Assembly (NCBI GenBank): GCA_016201185.1 | Contig: JACQDG010000250.1 | Coordinates: 1 to 6,102 of the forward strand | Source of the DNA: Acidobacteriota bacterium | Lineage (GTDB): Bacteria; Acidobacteriota; Terriglobia; Bryobacterales; JACQDG01 | Reading direction: 5' to 3' | Length of the DNA: 6,102 bases | Shown: in pieces, positions 1 to 5,455 of the stretch | How the letters are laid out: the number at the start of each line of letters is the position of its first letter | Position numbering within the stretch: the stretch's first letter is position 1 | Program-made: the position numbers and the translations under genes | Notes under the pieces: generated by a model | Told to the model about the DNA's origin: nothing | The model's database searches: none | What the model saw: the letters and a program-made list of their open reading frames with translations, nothing else

Positions 1-2
1 TA

Positions 3-71
3 AAAGTGAAGGTGTCTGATAGTATCAGCAAGCAGGTGCTGGCGCCCACGGCCACCTTCACGGTGAAGTAG
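3..71 (+). CDS. 3' end of an unidentified gene (partial)
   Basis: An open frame enters from the left edge and ends at TAG 69-71, giving 22 residues, KVKVSDSISKQVLAPTATFTV plus a final K. The alternating beta-strand pattern with a final 'ATFTV' resembles the last strand of an immunoglobulin-like or similar beta-sandwich domain of a secreted protein, as in some acidobacterial envelope proteins. That is only a resemblance. It lies 43 bp upstream of the barrel gene on the same strand, so the two may be co-transcribed. Too little is present to name a function. Confidence 0.5.
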   Translation, partial: KVKVSDSISKQVLAPTATFTVK

Positions 72-103
72 CGGTGGGGCGTGTACCGGCTTCCGGGACT
101 TTT

Positions 104-110
104 GAGGAAG
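104..110 (+). promoter_or_regulatory. Ribosome-binding site of the barrel gene
   Basis: GAGGAAG ends 4 bp before ATG 115, and its GAGG core is 7 bp from the start codon. This is a normal Shine-Dalgarno site and fixes the start of the barrel gene at 115. Confidence 0.6.
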
Positions 111-114
111 TGGA

Positions 115-1902
115 ATGAACAAGCTGTTCCTGCGTAGCTCGGGCCTGACGCTGGCGCTGGCTCTTCTGCTCCTGGCTCCTCTCCCGAGCTCAGGAGCGGT
201 GGTGGGCGCGATTGCCGGGCTGGTCAGCGACGAGCGGGGCATCCCGCAGATGGGCGCTACAGTGCTGCTTCTCAACGCCGAGGGACGCGCGCTGCGGCGG
301 GTCTACACCAACGACCGAGGCGCTTTCCTAATCGACAATCTTTTCCCGGGCCTATATGCGGTCCGAGTCAGCTTACACAGCTTCTTGCCGGCCCTGAAGG
401 AAAAGATTCTCGTCCAGCCCGGGGCTCACAGCTACCTGGAAGTGCAACTGGCCAACCTGTTCAGCTCTATCCAGCTCGTCTATCCCCGCCCGGGTGATTG
501 GACCGACATGACCGAGGACTGGAAGTGGGCCTTGCGGACTGCCTCCTCCACACGCCCTGTGCTGCGCCTGCTCCCCTGGGAAGACAAGGAAAAGCAATCG
601 GTGCTGCGCAAGTTCACGGGGGCCTTCGGCGACACGCAGGGCTTGCTGCAGTTAAGCGCGGGCGAGGGGGGCCGGGCCTCCGGGCTGGGCTCGGAATCCG
701 ACCTCGGCACCGCGTTTGCCGTGGCCACCTCGCTGTTCGGCAGCAACAACGTGCTGGTGAGCGGCAACCTGGGGTACGGCTCTTCGCGCGGCACGCCGTC
801 GGCCGGCTTCCACACCAGCTACAGCCGGGAGATGCCCTACGGTGCGCAGCCGGAGGTTTCGATCACCGTGCGGCAGTTGTTCCTGCCGGTTGCGGCAGGT
901 CAGGCGTTGTTCGGCCCGGAGAGCCATAACGGGGCCGTGTTGCAGACCTTCACCCTGGGCTTCCAGGATCACATCGCCCTGGGCGATCAGTTGAAGCTGG
1001 AGTACGGTTTCCTTTACGACTCGGTCAACTTTGTAGATCGGCTCAACTACGTGAGCCCGTTTGGCAAGCTTTCCTACAAGGTCGGGGAAGACACGCAGGT
1101 GATTCTGCGCTATGCCGGCGGGGTTCCCCATTCTGACTTCGATGCCGCCGGGGCAGGCGCCTTGAGCCGCAATCTCTCATCGCTGGGGCTGTACCCGCGC
1201 CTGACCGTGCGGGGCGGCCGGCCGGCTTTGCAGCGGGGCGAGCACATGGAAGCGGCGGTTGAACGAAAGATAGGGGCGAATACGGTGGAGCTGGCGGCCT
1301 ACCATGACACCTTCTCCAACACGGCCTTGACCGCTATCGTGCCTCCGGGAATGTATGCCGAGGGCGACATTTTGCCCGACCTCTTCTCACAGACTTCCTC
1401 GCTCAACGCCGGCTCCTACAAGACGACGGGGTACCGTGTTTCCTACTCCCGGCGGCTCGGCGACTATCTTCGCGCCAACGTTGCTTACGGACTTGGTGGT
1501 GTACTGGTGGCCGGGCGGGACGCGGTTTCCAGCAGCGAGCCTGCCGAACTGCGGTCCATTCTGAAGCCAGTCCGGGAGCAGACCGTCACCACGCAGTTCG
1601 TCGCGCAGGTGCCCCAGGCCCACACCTGGCTTTCCTCCTCCTACCAATGGGGGAGCCGCACGGCGATCACCGCGCCCGATCTTTTCAACATTTCGGGTTC
1701 CCGGGCGCTGCCGGGAATGAACCTGGTGGTGCGGCAGCCGCTGCCGGAGGCCACTTACATCCCTGGCAAGTTCGAAGCCACGGCTGAATTCCGCAATCTG
1801 CTGGCGCATGGGTATGTGCCGATCCGCACGGCCGACGGCTCCCGCATGTTCCTGATTCAATCGGCGCGCAGCTTTCGCGGCGGCTTGAATTTCATCTTCT
1901 AG
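115..1902 (+). CDS. Outer-membrane beta-barrel protein with N-terminal carboxypeptidase-regulatory-like domain (TonB-receptor-like)
   Basis: This 595-residue protein is predicted to sit in the outer membrane. Residues 1-28 form a signal peptide: Lys3 and Arg7, a Leu/Ala core, and a cleavage site after Ser-Gly-Ala. Residues about 32-112 match the carboxypeptidase-regulatory-like fold (PF13620 type): 'GAIAGLVSDERG.P..GATV', then 'TNDRGAF...NLFPGLYAVRVS', ending with a strand near 'YLEVQLA'. Residues about 128-153 (DWTDMTEDWKWALRTASSTR and on) form a linker I associate with acidobacterial barrel proteins. From about 160 to the end there are alternating aromatic and hydrophobic strands, finishing in the C-terminal Phe typical of outer-membrane barrels. 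I see no recognisable TonB plug domain or TonB box between the first domain and the barrel, so calling it a true TonB-dependent transporter would be overreach; the substrate is unknown. The frame is undamaged. The next gene follows after 15 bp and encodes a related secreted module. Confidence 0.8.
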   Translation: MNKLFLRSSGLTLALALLLLAPLPSSGAVVGAIAGLVSDERGIPQMGATVLLLNAEGRALRRVYTNDRGAFLIDNLFPGLYAVRVSLHSFLPALKEKILVQPGAHSYLEVQLANLFSSIQLVYPRPGDWTDMTEDWKWALRTASSTRPVLRLLPWEDKEKQSVLRKFTGAFGDTQGLLQLSAGEGGRASGLGSESDLGTAFAVATSLFGSNNVLVSGNLGYGSSRGTPSAGFHTSYSREMPYGAQPEVSITVRQLFLPVAAGQALFGPESHNGAVLQTFTLGFQDHIALGDQLKLEYGFLYDSVNFVDRLNYVSPFGKLSYKVGEDTQVILRYAGGVPHSDFDAAGAGALSRNLSSLGLYPRLTVRGGRPALQRGEHMEAAVERKIGANTVELAAYHDTFSNTALTAIVPPGMYAEGDILPDLFSQTSSLNAGSYKTTGYRVSYSRRLGDYLRANVAYGLGGVLVAGRDAVSSSEPAELRSILKPVREQTVTTQFVAQVPQAHTWLSSSYQWGSRTAITAPDLFNISGSRALPGMNLVVRQPLPEATYIPGKFEATAEFRNLLAHGYVPIRTADGSRMFLIQSARSFRGGLNFIF

Positions 1903-1917
1903 GCTTCTTTTCTAACC

Positions 1918-2274
1918 ATGACCTTTCGGCTCTTGGCTGCCCTGGCCCTCCTGCTGGTCTGCCTGCCGGCTGACGCCAAGATGAAGCAGAGCAAGATCAC
2001 GATCGTGGTGCGCAACGAAAAAAACGAGCCAGTGGACCGCGCCGCCGTCATCGTCAAACCGATGAAGGGCAAAAAGGTGAAGCGCTCCTACGAGCTCCGC
2101 ACCAGCCAGCAAGGCACGGCCCCGCTTCCGCCCATCGACCAGGGGACCATCCTTGTGCAGGTGATCGCCAAGGGTTACCAGACCTTCGGCGAGAAATACG
2201 AGGTCACCGAGCCGGAGAGGACCATCGAGGTCAAGCTCAAGCCCCCGCAAGAGCAGTTTTCGGTGCACAAGTAG
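1918..2274 (+). CDS. Small secreted carboxypeptidase-regulatory-like domain protein
   Basis: The 118-residue product starts with a signal peptide (Arg4, hydrophobic core 5-17, cleavage after Ala-Asp-Ala at 20). The mature part, about 98 residues, is a lysine-rich beta protein: 'KITIVVRNEKNEPVDRAAVIV', then 'QGTAPLPPIDQGTILVQVIAKGYQTFGEKY' split over two strands, then 'RTIEVKLKPP'. This is the pattern of one carboxypeptidase-regulatory-like (prealbumin-like) sandwich of the kind found at the start of the upstream barrel protein. It probably acts in the periplasm or at the cell surface; no catalytic residues are seen. There is no convincing Shine-Dalgarno site in the 15 bp after the upstream stop, so it may rely on translational coupling. 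ATG 1918 is preferred over ATG 1981 because only the former keeps the signal peptide. Cys15 is not in a proper lipobox (Val precedes it), so I do not call a lipoprotein. Confidence 0.75.
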   Translation: MTFRLLAALALLLVCLPADAKMKQSKITIVVRNEKNEPVDRAAVIVKPMKGKKVKRSYELRTSQQGTAPLPPIDQGTILVQVIAKGYQTFGEKYEVTEPERTIEVKLKPPQEQFSVHK

Positions 2275-2277
2275 GGT

Positions 2278-3264
2278 CTAGGGACTCCGCAGGCCTTCGC
2301 AAATTTTCCCGCTCAGCGACTGGAGAAAGGCGATCAGTGCTTGCTTCTCTTCGCGCGTCAGGCGTAGCGGGCGCAGTTCCAGGTCCAGATAAGGATTGCG
2401 GTTCGCTCCCCGGTCATAATATTCGACCACATCTTCCAGGCTTATCAGGCTGCCGTCGTGCATGTAGGGAGCGGTGCGGGCGATCTCCCGTAATGTGGGC
2501 GTCTTGAAGGCCCCGCGATCAGCCTCATTGCCTGTGACCGTGAAGCGGCCCGGATCGAGCAGCCGGCCCTCGGGCCAGGCGACCCCGGTATTGTGGAAGC
2601 GCTCGTCGGTGAAGTTGGGGCCCACGTGGCAGGCGCTGCAATTCGCCTTTCCACGAAACAGGTTGAGCCCCTGGCGGGCCTCCTCGGATAACGCCTCGCG
2701 GTCGCCGTTGAGGTAGCGGTCCGCCGGGGCATTGCCCGACAAGATGGTTCGGACGTAACTGGCCAGAGCCGCGGCCAGCTCGCCGGTGGAGATCCTCACC
2801 CGCTTGCTCGCTTCCGCGAGGGTCATGTCCATTTCCTTGGGATCCTGGATCGGTTTGAGCACTTGCTCTTCCAGCGTGCGGATCCGGCCGTCCCAGAAAA
2901 AAGCAGCGCCGTAGCCGCGATTGACCAGGGTGGGAGCGCTTCGGGTTCCCCTTTTGCCAAATATGCCGGCAGCGACCGGGCGCCCATCCGTGAAGGCGCG
3001 CCGCGGATCGTGACACGTGGCGCAGGAGACCCTCTTGTTGCGAGAGAGGCGGCGGTCAAAGAAAAGCTTTCGCCCGAGAGTGACTTTTTCCGGAGTGATG
3101 GGATTGTCCTCGGGAACGGGCATGTAAGCGTCGAGGCCGAGGGGAATGTCAAGGCGCTTCGACGACAGGGATCTGGGCTGGTGCGAAGCGCCCAACATCC
3201 ACACTGCCAGCAGGCTCAAGCTCAGCAGCTCGGCGACCGATCGGGAAAATGGTGACTTTGGCAT
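2278..3264 (-). CDS. Di-heme cytochrome c peroxidase, MauG/CCP family
   Basis: From ATG 3264 the product has 328 residues. Residues 1-26 are a signal peptide (Lys3, Arg8, Leu-rich core), so it acts in the periplasm. Two c-type heme sites are visible: C81-A-T-C84-H85 and C209-S-A-C212-H213. Other family marks are 'VTLGRKLFFDRRLS' (61-74), 'RSAPTLVNRGY' (108-118), 'FFWDGR' (122-127), 'LASYVRTILSGNAPADRY' (167-184), 'GAFKTPTLREIARTAPYMHD' (251-270) and 'DVVEYYDRG' (278-286). The family (PF03150) reduces hydrogen peroxide or does related heme oxidation using two hemes; the physiological substrate here is unknown. The frame is open up to 3450, but the extra 62 residues look like non-coding shadow and would remove the signal peptide, so 3264 is chosen; a purine-rich GGAAGAAGG lies about 12 bp upstream of it. 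Relative to the family, about 15-20 residues seem to be missing around residues 153-160, where I expect a 'YxxLFxxAFG'-like helix. Confidence 0.85.
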   Translation of the reverse strand: MPKSPFSRSVAELLSLSLLAVWMLGASHQPRSLSSKRLDIPLGLDAYMPVPEDNPITPEKVTLGRKLFFDRRLSRNKRVSCATCHDPRRAFTDGRPVAAGIFGKRGTRSAPTLVNRGYGAAFFWDGRIRTLEEQVLKPIQDPKEMDMTLAEASKRVRISTGELAAALASYVRTILSGNAPADRYLNGDREALSEEARQGLNLFRGKANCSACHVGPNFTDERFHNTGVAWPEGRLLDPGRFTVTGNEADRGAFKTPTLREIARTAPYMHDGSLISLEDVVEYYDRGANRNPYLDLELRPLRLTREEKQALIAFLQSLSGKICEGLRSP

Positions 3265-3412
3265 GGCCAGAAAATGCCTTCTTCCGGGCGGCGAGAACAA
3301 ACCTCCTGCCGGTCTGGGAGGGCATGGCGCACTCCCTCCACAGGAACACGAGGTACAGGAGAAAAGCCAGGCCGGCCAGGGCTGCGAAGTACCCGGCAAA
3401 GACGGCCCACAT
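3149..3412 (-). CDS. Possible small single-pass membrane protein (87 aa ORF in the gene junction)
   Basis: From ATG 3412 this frame gives a strongly hydrophobic first segment, 'VFAGYFAALAGLAFLLYLVF', then 'LWREC' and a basic stretch with RR and KK. Between 3412 and about 3264 its third codon positions are mostly G or C by eye, much more so than in the two competing frames, which suggests this stretch was or is read in this frame. After 3264 the peroxidase frame takes over and the last third of this ORF looks like shadow. The 'FAGY...LLYL' pattern vaguely recalls CcmD-like heme-export peptides, and a c-type cytochrome lies next to it, but the match is too weak to name it. It may instead be the remnant of a gene whose ends were lost. 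There is no clear ribosome-binding site, since the start lies within the end of the propeller homology. Confidence 0.3.
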   Translation of the reverse strand: MWAVFAGYFAALAGLAFLLYLVFLWRECAMPSQTGRRFVLAARKKAFSGHAKVTIFPIGRRAAELEPAGSVDVGRFAPAQIPVVEAP

Positions 3413-5042
3413 TCTTTACCATCAGTATTTGCCGTCCGTCCGCTGTCCACGCCAGTCCGTCGAAGCCGTTAAGGTCTTTCCCGCGAAATATCTCGCGCGC
3501 CGCGCCGCCGCTGGTTGGCACTAGCATGAGGCGCGCTTCGCCCTCCCTCACAATGAAAGCCAAGGTTTGGCCATTCGGGGATACCGCCGGGCTGTTGACC
3601 AGGCCGTCGCCAACAGGCGTGGATGCCCCCTTCCGGAACAGCTCCCGATCGGCCCCGGTATCGAGGTCCCGGACCAGAATCTGCATAAGCTGGCCGCTCT
3701 TGCGGACCGGATCCAGATGGCCGTCGCGCAGCCAATAAACGGTTTTGCCGTCGGGAGACCATACGCCCTTGACGACCCCGTCCTCCCGGATCAGGGTCTT
3801 CAATGCACCGGTCTGCGCGTCAACTAGAAACAGGCTAGGCCGCCCTTTTTCGTCTCGGCCGGCCAGGAGGATGGATTTCCCGTCGGGCGACCAGCGGGGT
3901 CCTTGGAAATAACCAGGCCGTAGCGGCAGCTCCCGTTGTTCCAGGGTGCCCATAGAGGTGATGCAAAGGAATTGCGGTCCCGGCCCATTGGAGCCGCGCT
4001 CTCCTCGACGCGACAGATAGACCAGGCTCCCGTCGCGGGACCAGTCAGGCGAAACGTTGGTCCCCATAAAACGCTGCGAACCCCGGGCTGGCTCGCCGAC
4101 CACCTTCCCCGCCTGAGGGTCGAATGCCACGGTGTAGATGTCCTTCGTTCCCACGGCCACCCCGTAGTAGAAGGCGCCGCTGCGGGTGAAGCCGAGCGGG
4201 CTGATCCAGCCCAGGCTCTTCTTTACCAGCTCGGGAGCGCCCTGCGGCTTGCCGTCTGCGACCGCAATGGCCCAGGCATCGATGGCGCCCGCGCGGTCGC
4301 TGGCAAACAGAATTCGCTGGCCGTCCGGCGTCCATCCCAGCGTGTAATCATCGGCCGGATGTTCAATGATGCGGCTTTCCCGGCTGCCGTCCGTTGCCAG
4401 CACGTAGATATCCCGCTGGAGCGAGTCCTCTTTCGGGGGGAAGTCATACACGATGTAGCGGCTGTCAGGAGAGAACGAAGCGTGATCGGGCCTTCGCCAG
4501 TCGAAGGTCTTGAGGACTCGCTTTGAACCATCGGCCACCGAGATCAGGGCGAGCTTCCAAGTTCGGTCGCTCCCGACCAGCCTTGCCAGGAGCAGTTTCC
4601 CATCTGGCGACCACGCGGCGGGGTCCACCCATTCGTCATTGTTATCCGTGCTGAGGACCGCGCGGTCAGCGCCGTCTTCTTTCCCGATGATGCGAAGATC
4701 CCAGCCGAAATTTTGCTTTGTCAGCAGGTTGTAGGCGATCTGCTTACCATCCGGCGAGAATCTTGAAAAGATGACGAATTCGGGGTATCCCCGGTGCGTC
4801 AGCTTCCGGTTTTCTCCGCTCCTGAGATCCCGGATCGCCAGATCGCCAGTCGACCAATCGACAAAAGAGAGATAGCGCCCATCGGCCGAGACCGTGCCGA
4901 GAGTGTCCACGTTGGGCCCCGTCCAGAGCCGCCGGGCCACCATCCCGGAACCGTTGGTTGAAGCGGAAGGGTCGCGCAACGCCAGAAGCCGGGTGCGGGC
5001 TTCGGTTGCCTGCTCCCGCTGATCGGCATAGTCCCGCAACAC
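3222..5042 (-). CDS. TolB/PD40-type beta-propeller protein (body of a broken gene)
   Basis: As an open frame from GTG 5042 this encodes 606 residues. Residues 1-22 are the end of an alpha-helical, TPR-like region. Residues about 50-544 form a WD40-like/PD40 beta-propeller, with blade signatures SADG 52, SPDG 96, SPDG 145, SPDS 191, TPDG 238, SRDG 335, SPDG 385, SPDG 429, SPNG 488 and TADG 533. Such proteins are usually periplasmic or surface-bound and act through protein binding; no enzymatic motif is seen. Propeller homology stops at 'ILMVKN' (residue 544, about 3411). The last 62 residues, rich in Arg, Pro and Cys, do not look like a propeller end and run 43 bp into the peroxidase gene. The frame also remains open from 5042 up to a TGA at 5094-5096, where homology continues, while the signal peptide lies in another frame. 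The intact gene therefore probably started at 5196. As it stands it may be a pseudogene, or be translated only from the internal GTG without a signal peptide. Confidence 0.65.
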   Translation of the reverse strand: MLRDYADQREQATEARTRLLALRDPSASTNGSGMVARRLWTGPNVDTLGTVSADGRYLSFVDWSTGDLAIRDLRSGENRKLTHRGYPEFVIFSRFSPDGKQIAYNLLTKQNFGWDLRIIGKEDGADRAVLSTDNNDEWVDPAAWSPDGKLLLARLVGSDRTWKLALISVADGSKRVLKTFDWRRPDHASFSPDSRYIVYDFPPKEDSLQRDIYVLATDGSRESRIIEHPADDYTLGWTPDGQRILFASDRAGAIDAWAIAVADGKPQGAPELVKKSLGWISPLGFTRSGAFYYGVAVGTKDIYTVAFDPQAGKVVGEPARGSQRFMGTNVSPDWSRDGSLVYLSRRGERGSNGPGPQFLCITSMGTLEQRELPLRPGYFQGPRWSPDGKSILLAGRDEKGRPSLFLVDAQTGALKTLIREDGVVKGVWSPDGKTVYWLRDGHLDPVRKSGQLMQILVRDLDTGADRELFRKGASTPVGDGLVNSPAVSPNGQTLAFIVREGEARLMLVPTSGGAAREIFRGKDLNGFDGLAWTADGRQILMVKNVGRLCRVLRSPGRPGFSPVPRVPVEGVRHALPDRQEVCSRRPEEGIFWPCQSHHFPDRSPSC

Positions 5043-5091
5043 CCGCTCGTAAGCCTTCTGGGCCTCGGCCTTGCCCAGCTTCTCGTAGCAC

Positions 5092-5196
5092 TGTCAGGGC
5101 CTTTTGGAACAGATCGTGGCCGCTGGGGGCTGACGCCATTCCACCGCCCAGGGCTAGAACCAGAACCACCAGGATCGCCACACGGATTGTTTTCAT
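5092..5196 (-). pseudogene. Frame-displaced N-terminus and signal peptide of the propeller gene
   Basis: ATG 5196 begins 'MKTIRVAILVVLVLALGGGM', a clear signal peptide, followed by 'SAPSGHDLFQKALT' ending at 5092. In acidobacterial relatives such a start is normally followed by TPR-like helices with a 'GQCYEKLGKAEAQKAYERVL'-type segment. Here CAG TGC TAC GAG begins at 5093, one base into the Thr35 codon, and so is in a different frame. About 35-40 residues of the helical region seem to be missing at the same spot. The start frame itself stays open to 4744 but encodes only shadow sequence. This is best read as the 5' end of the same gene, cut off by a deletion that also shifts the frame, or by an assembly error. 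Confidence 0.65.
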
Positions 5197-5202
5197 GATC
5201 GG

Positions 5203-5208
5203 TCTCCT
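5203..5208 (-). promoter_or_regulatory. Ribosome-binding site of the original propeller start
   Basis: On the minus strand GAGGAG lies about 7 bases before ATG 5196. This is the best Shine-Dalgarno site on the minus strand of this window and supports 5196, not the internal GTG 5042, as the ancestral start of the propeller gene. Confidence 0.6.
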
Positions 5209-5283
5209 CGCCTTTGGTTTCACGTTGCGTCCTCAAGCCTATGCCGGCCGGCGGCGGGATGTGTCATGGCCTGGTCCATCGTG

Positions 5284-5312
5284 CGCAAACTTTTCGCAAA
5301 TTTTTTGTCACG
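5284..5312. promoter_or_regulatory. 11-bp-phased heptamers, possible OmpR/PhoB-family binding site
   Basis: On the plus strand three heptamers are separated by TTTT: CGCAAAC (5284-5290), CGCAAAT (5295-5301) and TTGTCAC (5306-5312). The 7+4 layout with an AT-rich spacer is the layout of direct repeats bound by PhoB-type regulators, and TTGTCAC is one base from the CTGTCAC half-site of the E. coli pho box. It lies about 90 bp upstream of ATG 5196, between that gene and a PhoB-like regulator gene. The assignment is inference; a chance T-rich run is possible. Confidence 0.3.
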
Positions 5313-5323
5313 TAAGTATCTGC

Positions 5324-5455
5324 CTTTAGCAGGGTGCTGAAAAACTCGGCGGACATTAGCAGCCGCGAATGCACGCGAATAAGCGCGAATGCAAAGGAAG
5401 ACGTTATTTGCGTTCATTTGCGGCCCATACGGGTACTTCATCAGCCGGTTAGAAC
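5324..5455. mobile_element. MITE-like palindromic intergenic repeat
   Basis: This stretch of about 130 bp has imperfect inverted ends: TTTAGCAGGGTGCTGAAAAA near 5325-5344, and GTACTTCATCAGCCGGTTAG near 5433-5452, whose complement CTAACCGGCTGATGAAG aligns with gaps to the left end. Its centre is a long hairpin of 10-bp repeats, described separately. It carries no coding capacity. The layout resembles small non-autonomous elements, or repeats moved by transposases encoded elsewhere, and the 'AGGGTGCTGAAAAA' string looks familiar to me as an element end in other GC-rich bacteria; I cannot confirm this here. No target duplication is evident. The right end contains the stop codon of the response regulator. 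Confidence 0.4.
5362..5424. repeat. Hairpin built from 10-bp CGCGAAT/ATTTGCG repeats
   Basis: CGCGAAT occurs at 5364, 5374 and 5384, exactly 10 bp apart, and the complementary-type ATTTGCG at 5406 and 5416, also 10 bp apart. Positions 5362-5382 pair with 5404-5424 in a 21-position stem with one mismatch (C5372/T5414) and two G-T positions that would be G-U pairs in RNA. The 21-nt loop holds the third CGCGAAT copy. Neither side is followed directly by a T-run, so it is not a typical intrinsic terminator, though it could protect the 3' end of the regulator transcript. Confidence 0.7.

Noticed and set aside
652..1131. 159-codon minus-strand ORF inside the barrel gene, and other overlapping ORFs in the same stretch (480-815, 498-929)
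   Set aside because: Low-complexity composition rich in His, Arg and Gln with no recognisable fold; the barrel frame explains the region fully.
1960..1962. Lipoprotein cysteine in the small secreted protein
   Set aside because: Cys15 is preceded by Leu-Leu-Val, not by the Gly, Ala or Ser needed in a lipobox, and a good signal peptidase I site follows at Ala-Asp-Ala.
2525..3016. 163-codon minus-strand ORF overlapping the peroxidase
   Set aside because: The peroxidase frame carries both CxxCH sites and family motifs; this one is a shadow.
3265..3450. Longer peroxidase start at ATG 3450
   Set aside because: The extra 62 residues are rich in Cys, Pro and Ser, lack coding-like third positions, and would bury the signal peptide that begins at 3264.
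3936..4526. 196-codon plus-strand ORF antisense to the propeller gene
   Set aside because: It is a shadow of a high-GC gene: Arg- and Pro-rich, without domain pattern or ribosome-binding site, while the opposite frame has clear propeller repeats.
5364..5422. CRISPR-like array from the 10-bp repeats
   Set aside because: Units are only 7-10 bp with no unique spacers, and they change orientation; this is a hairpin, not an array.
5362..5424. Intrinsic transcription terminator after the response regulator
   Set aside because: The stem is strong but neither side is followed directly by a T-run; the nearest run of five T on the minus strand is about 17 bp away.
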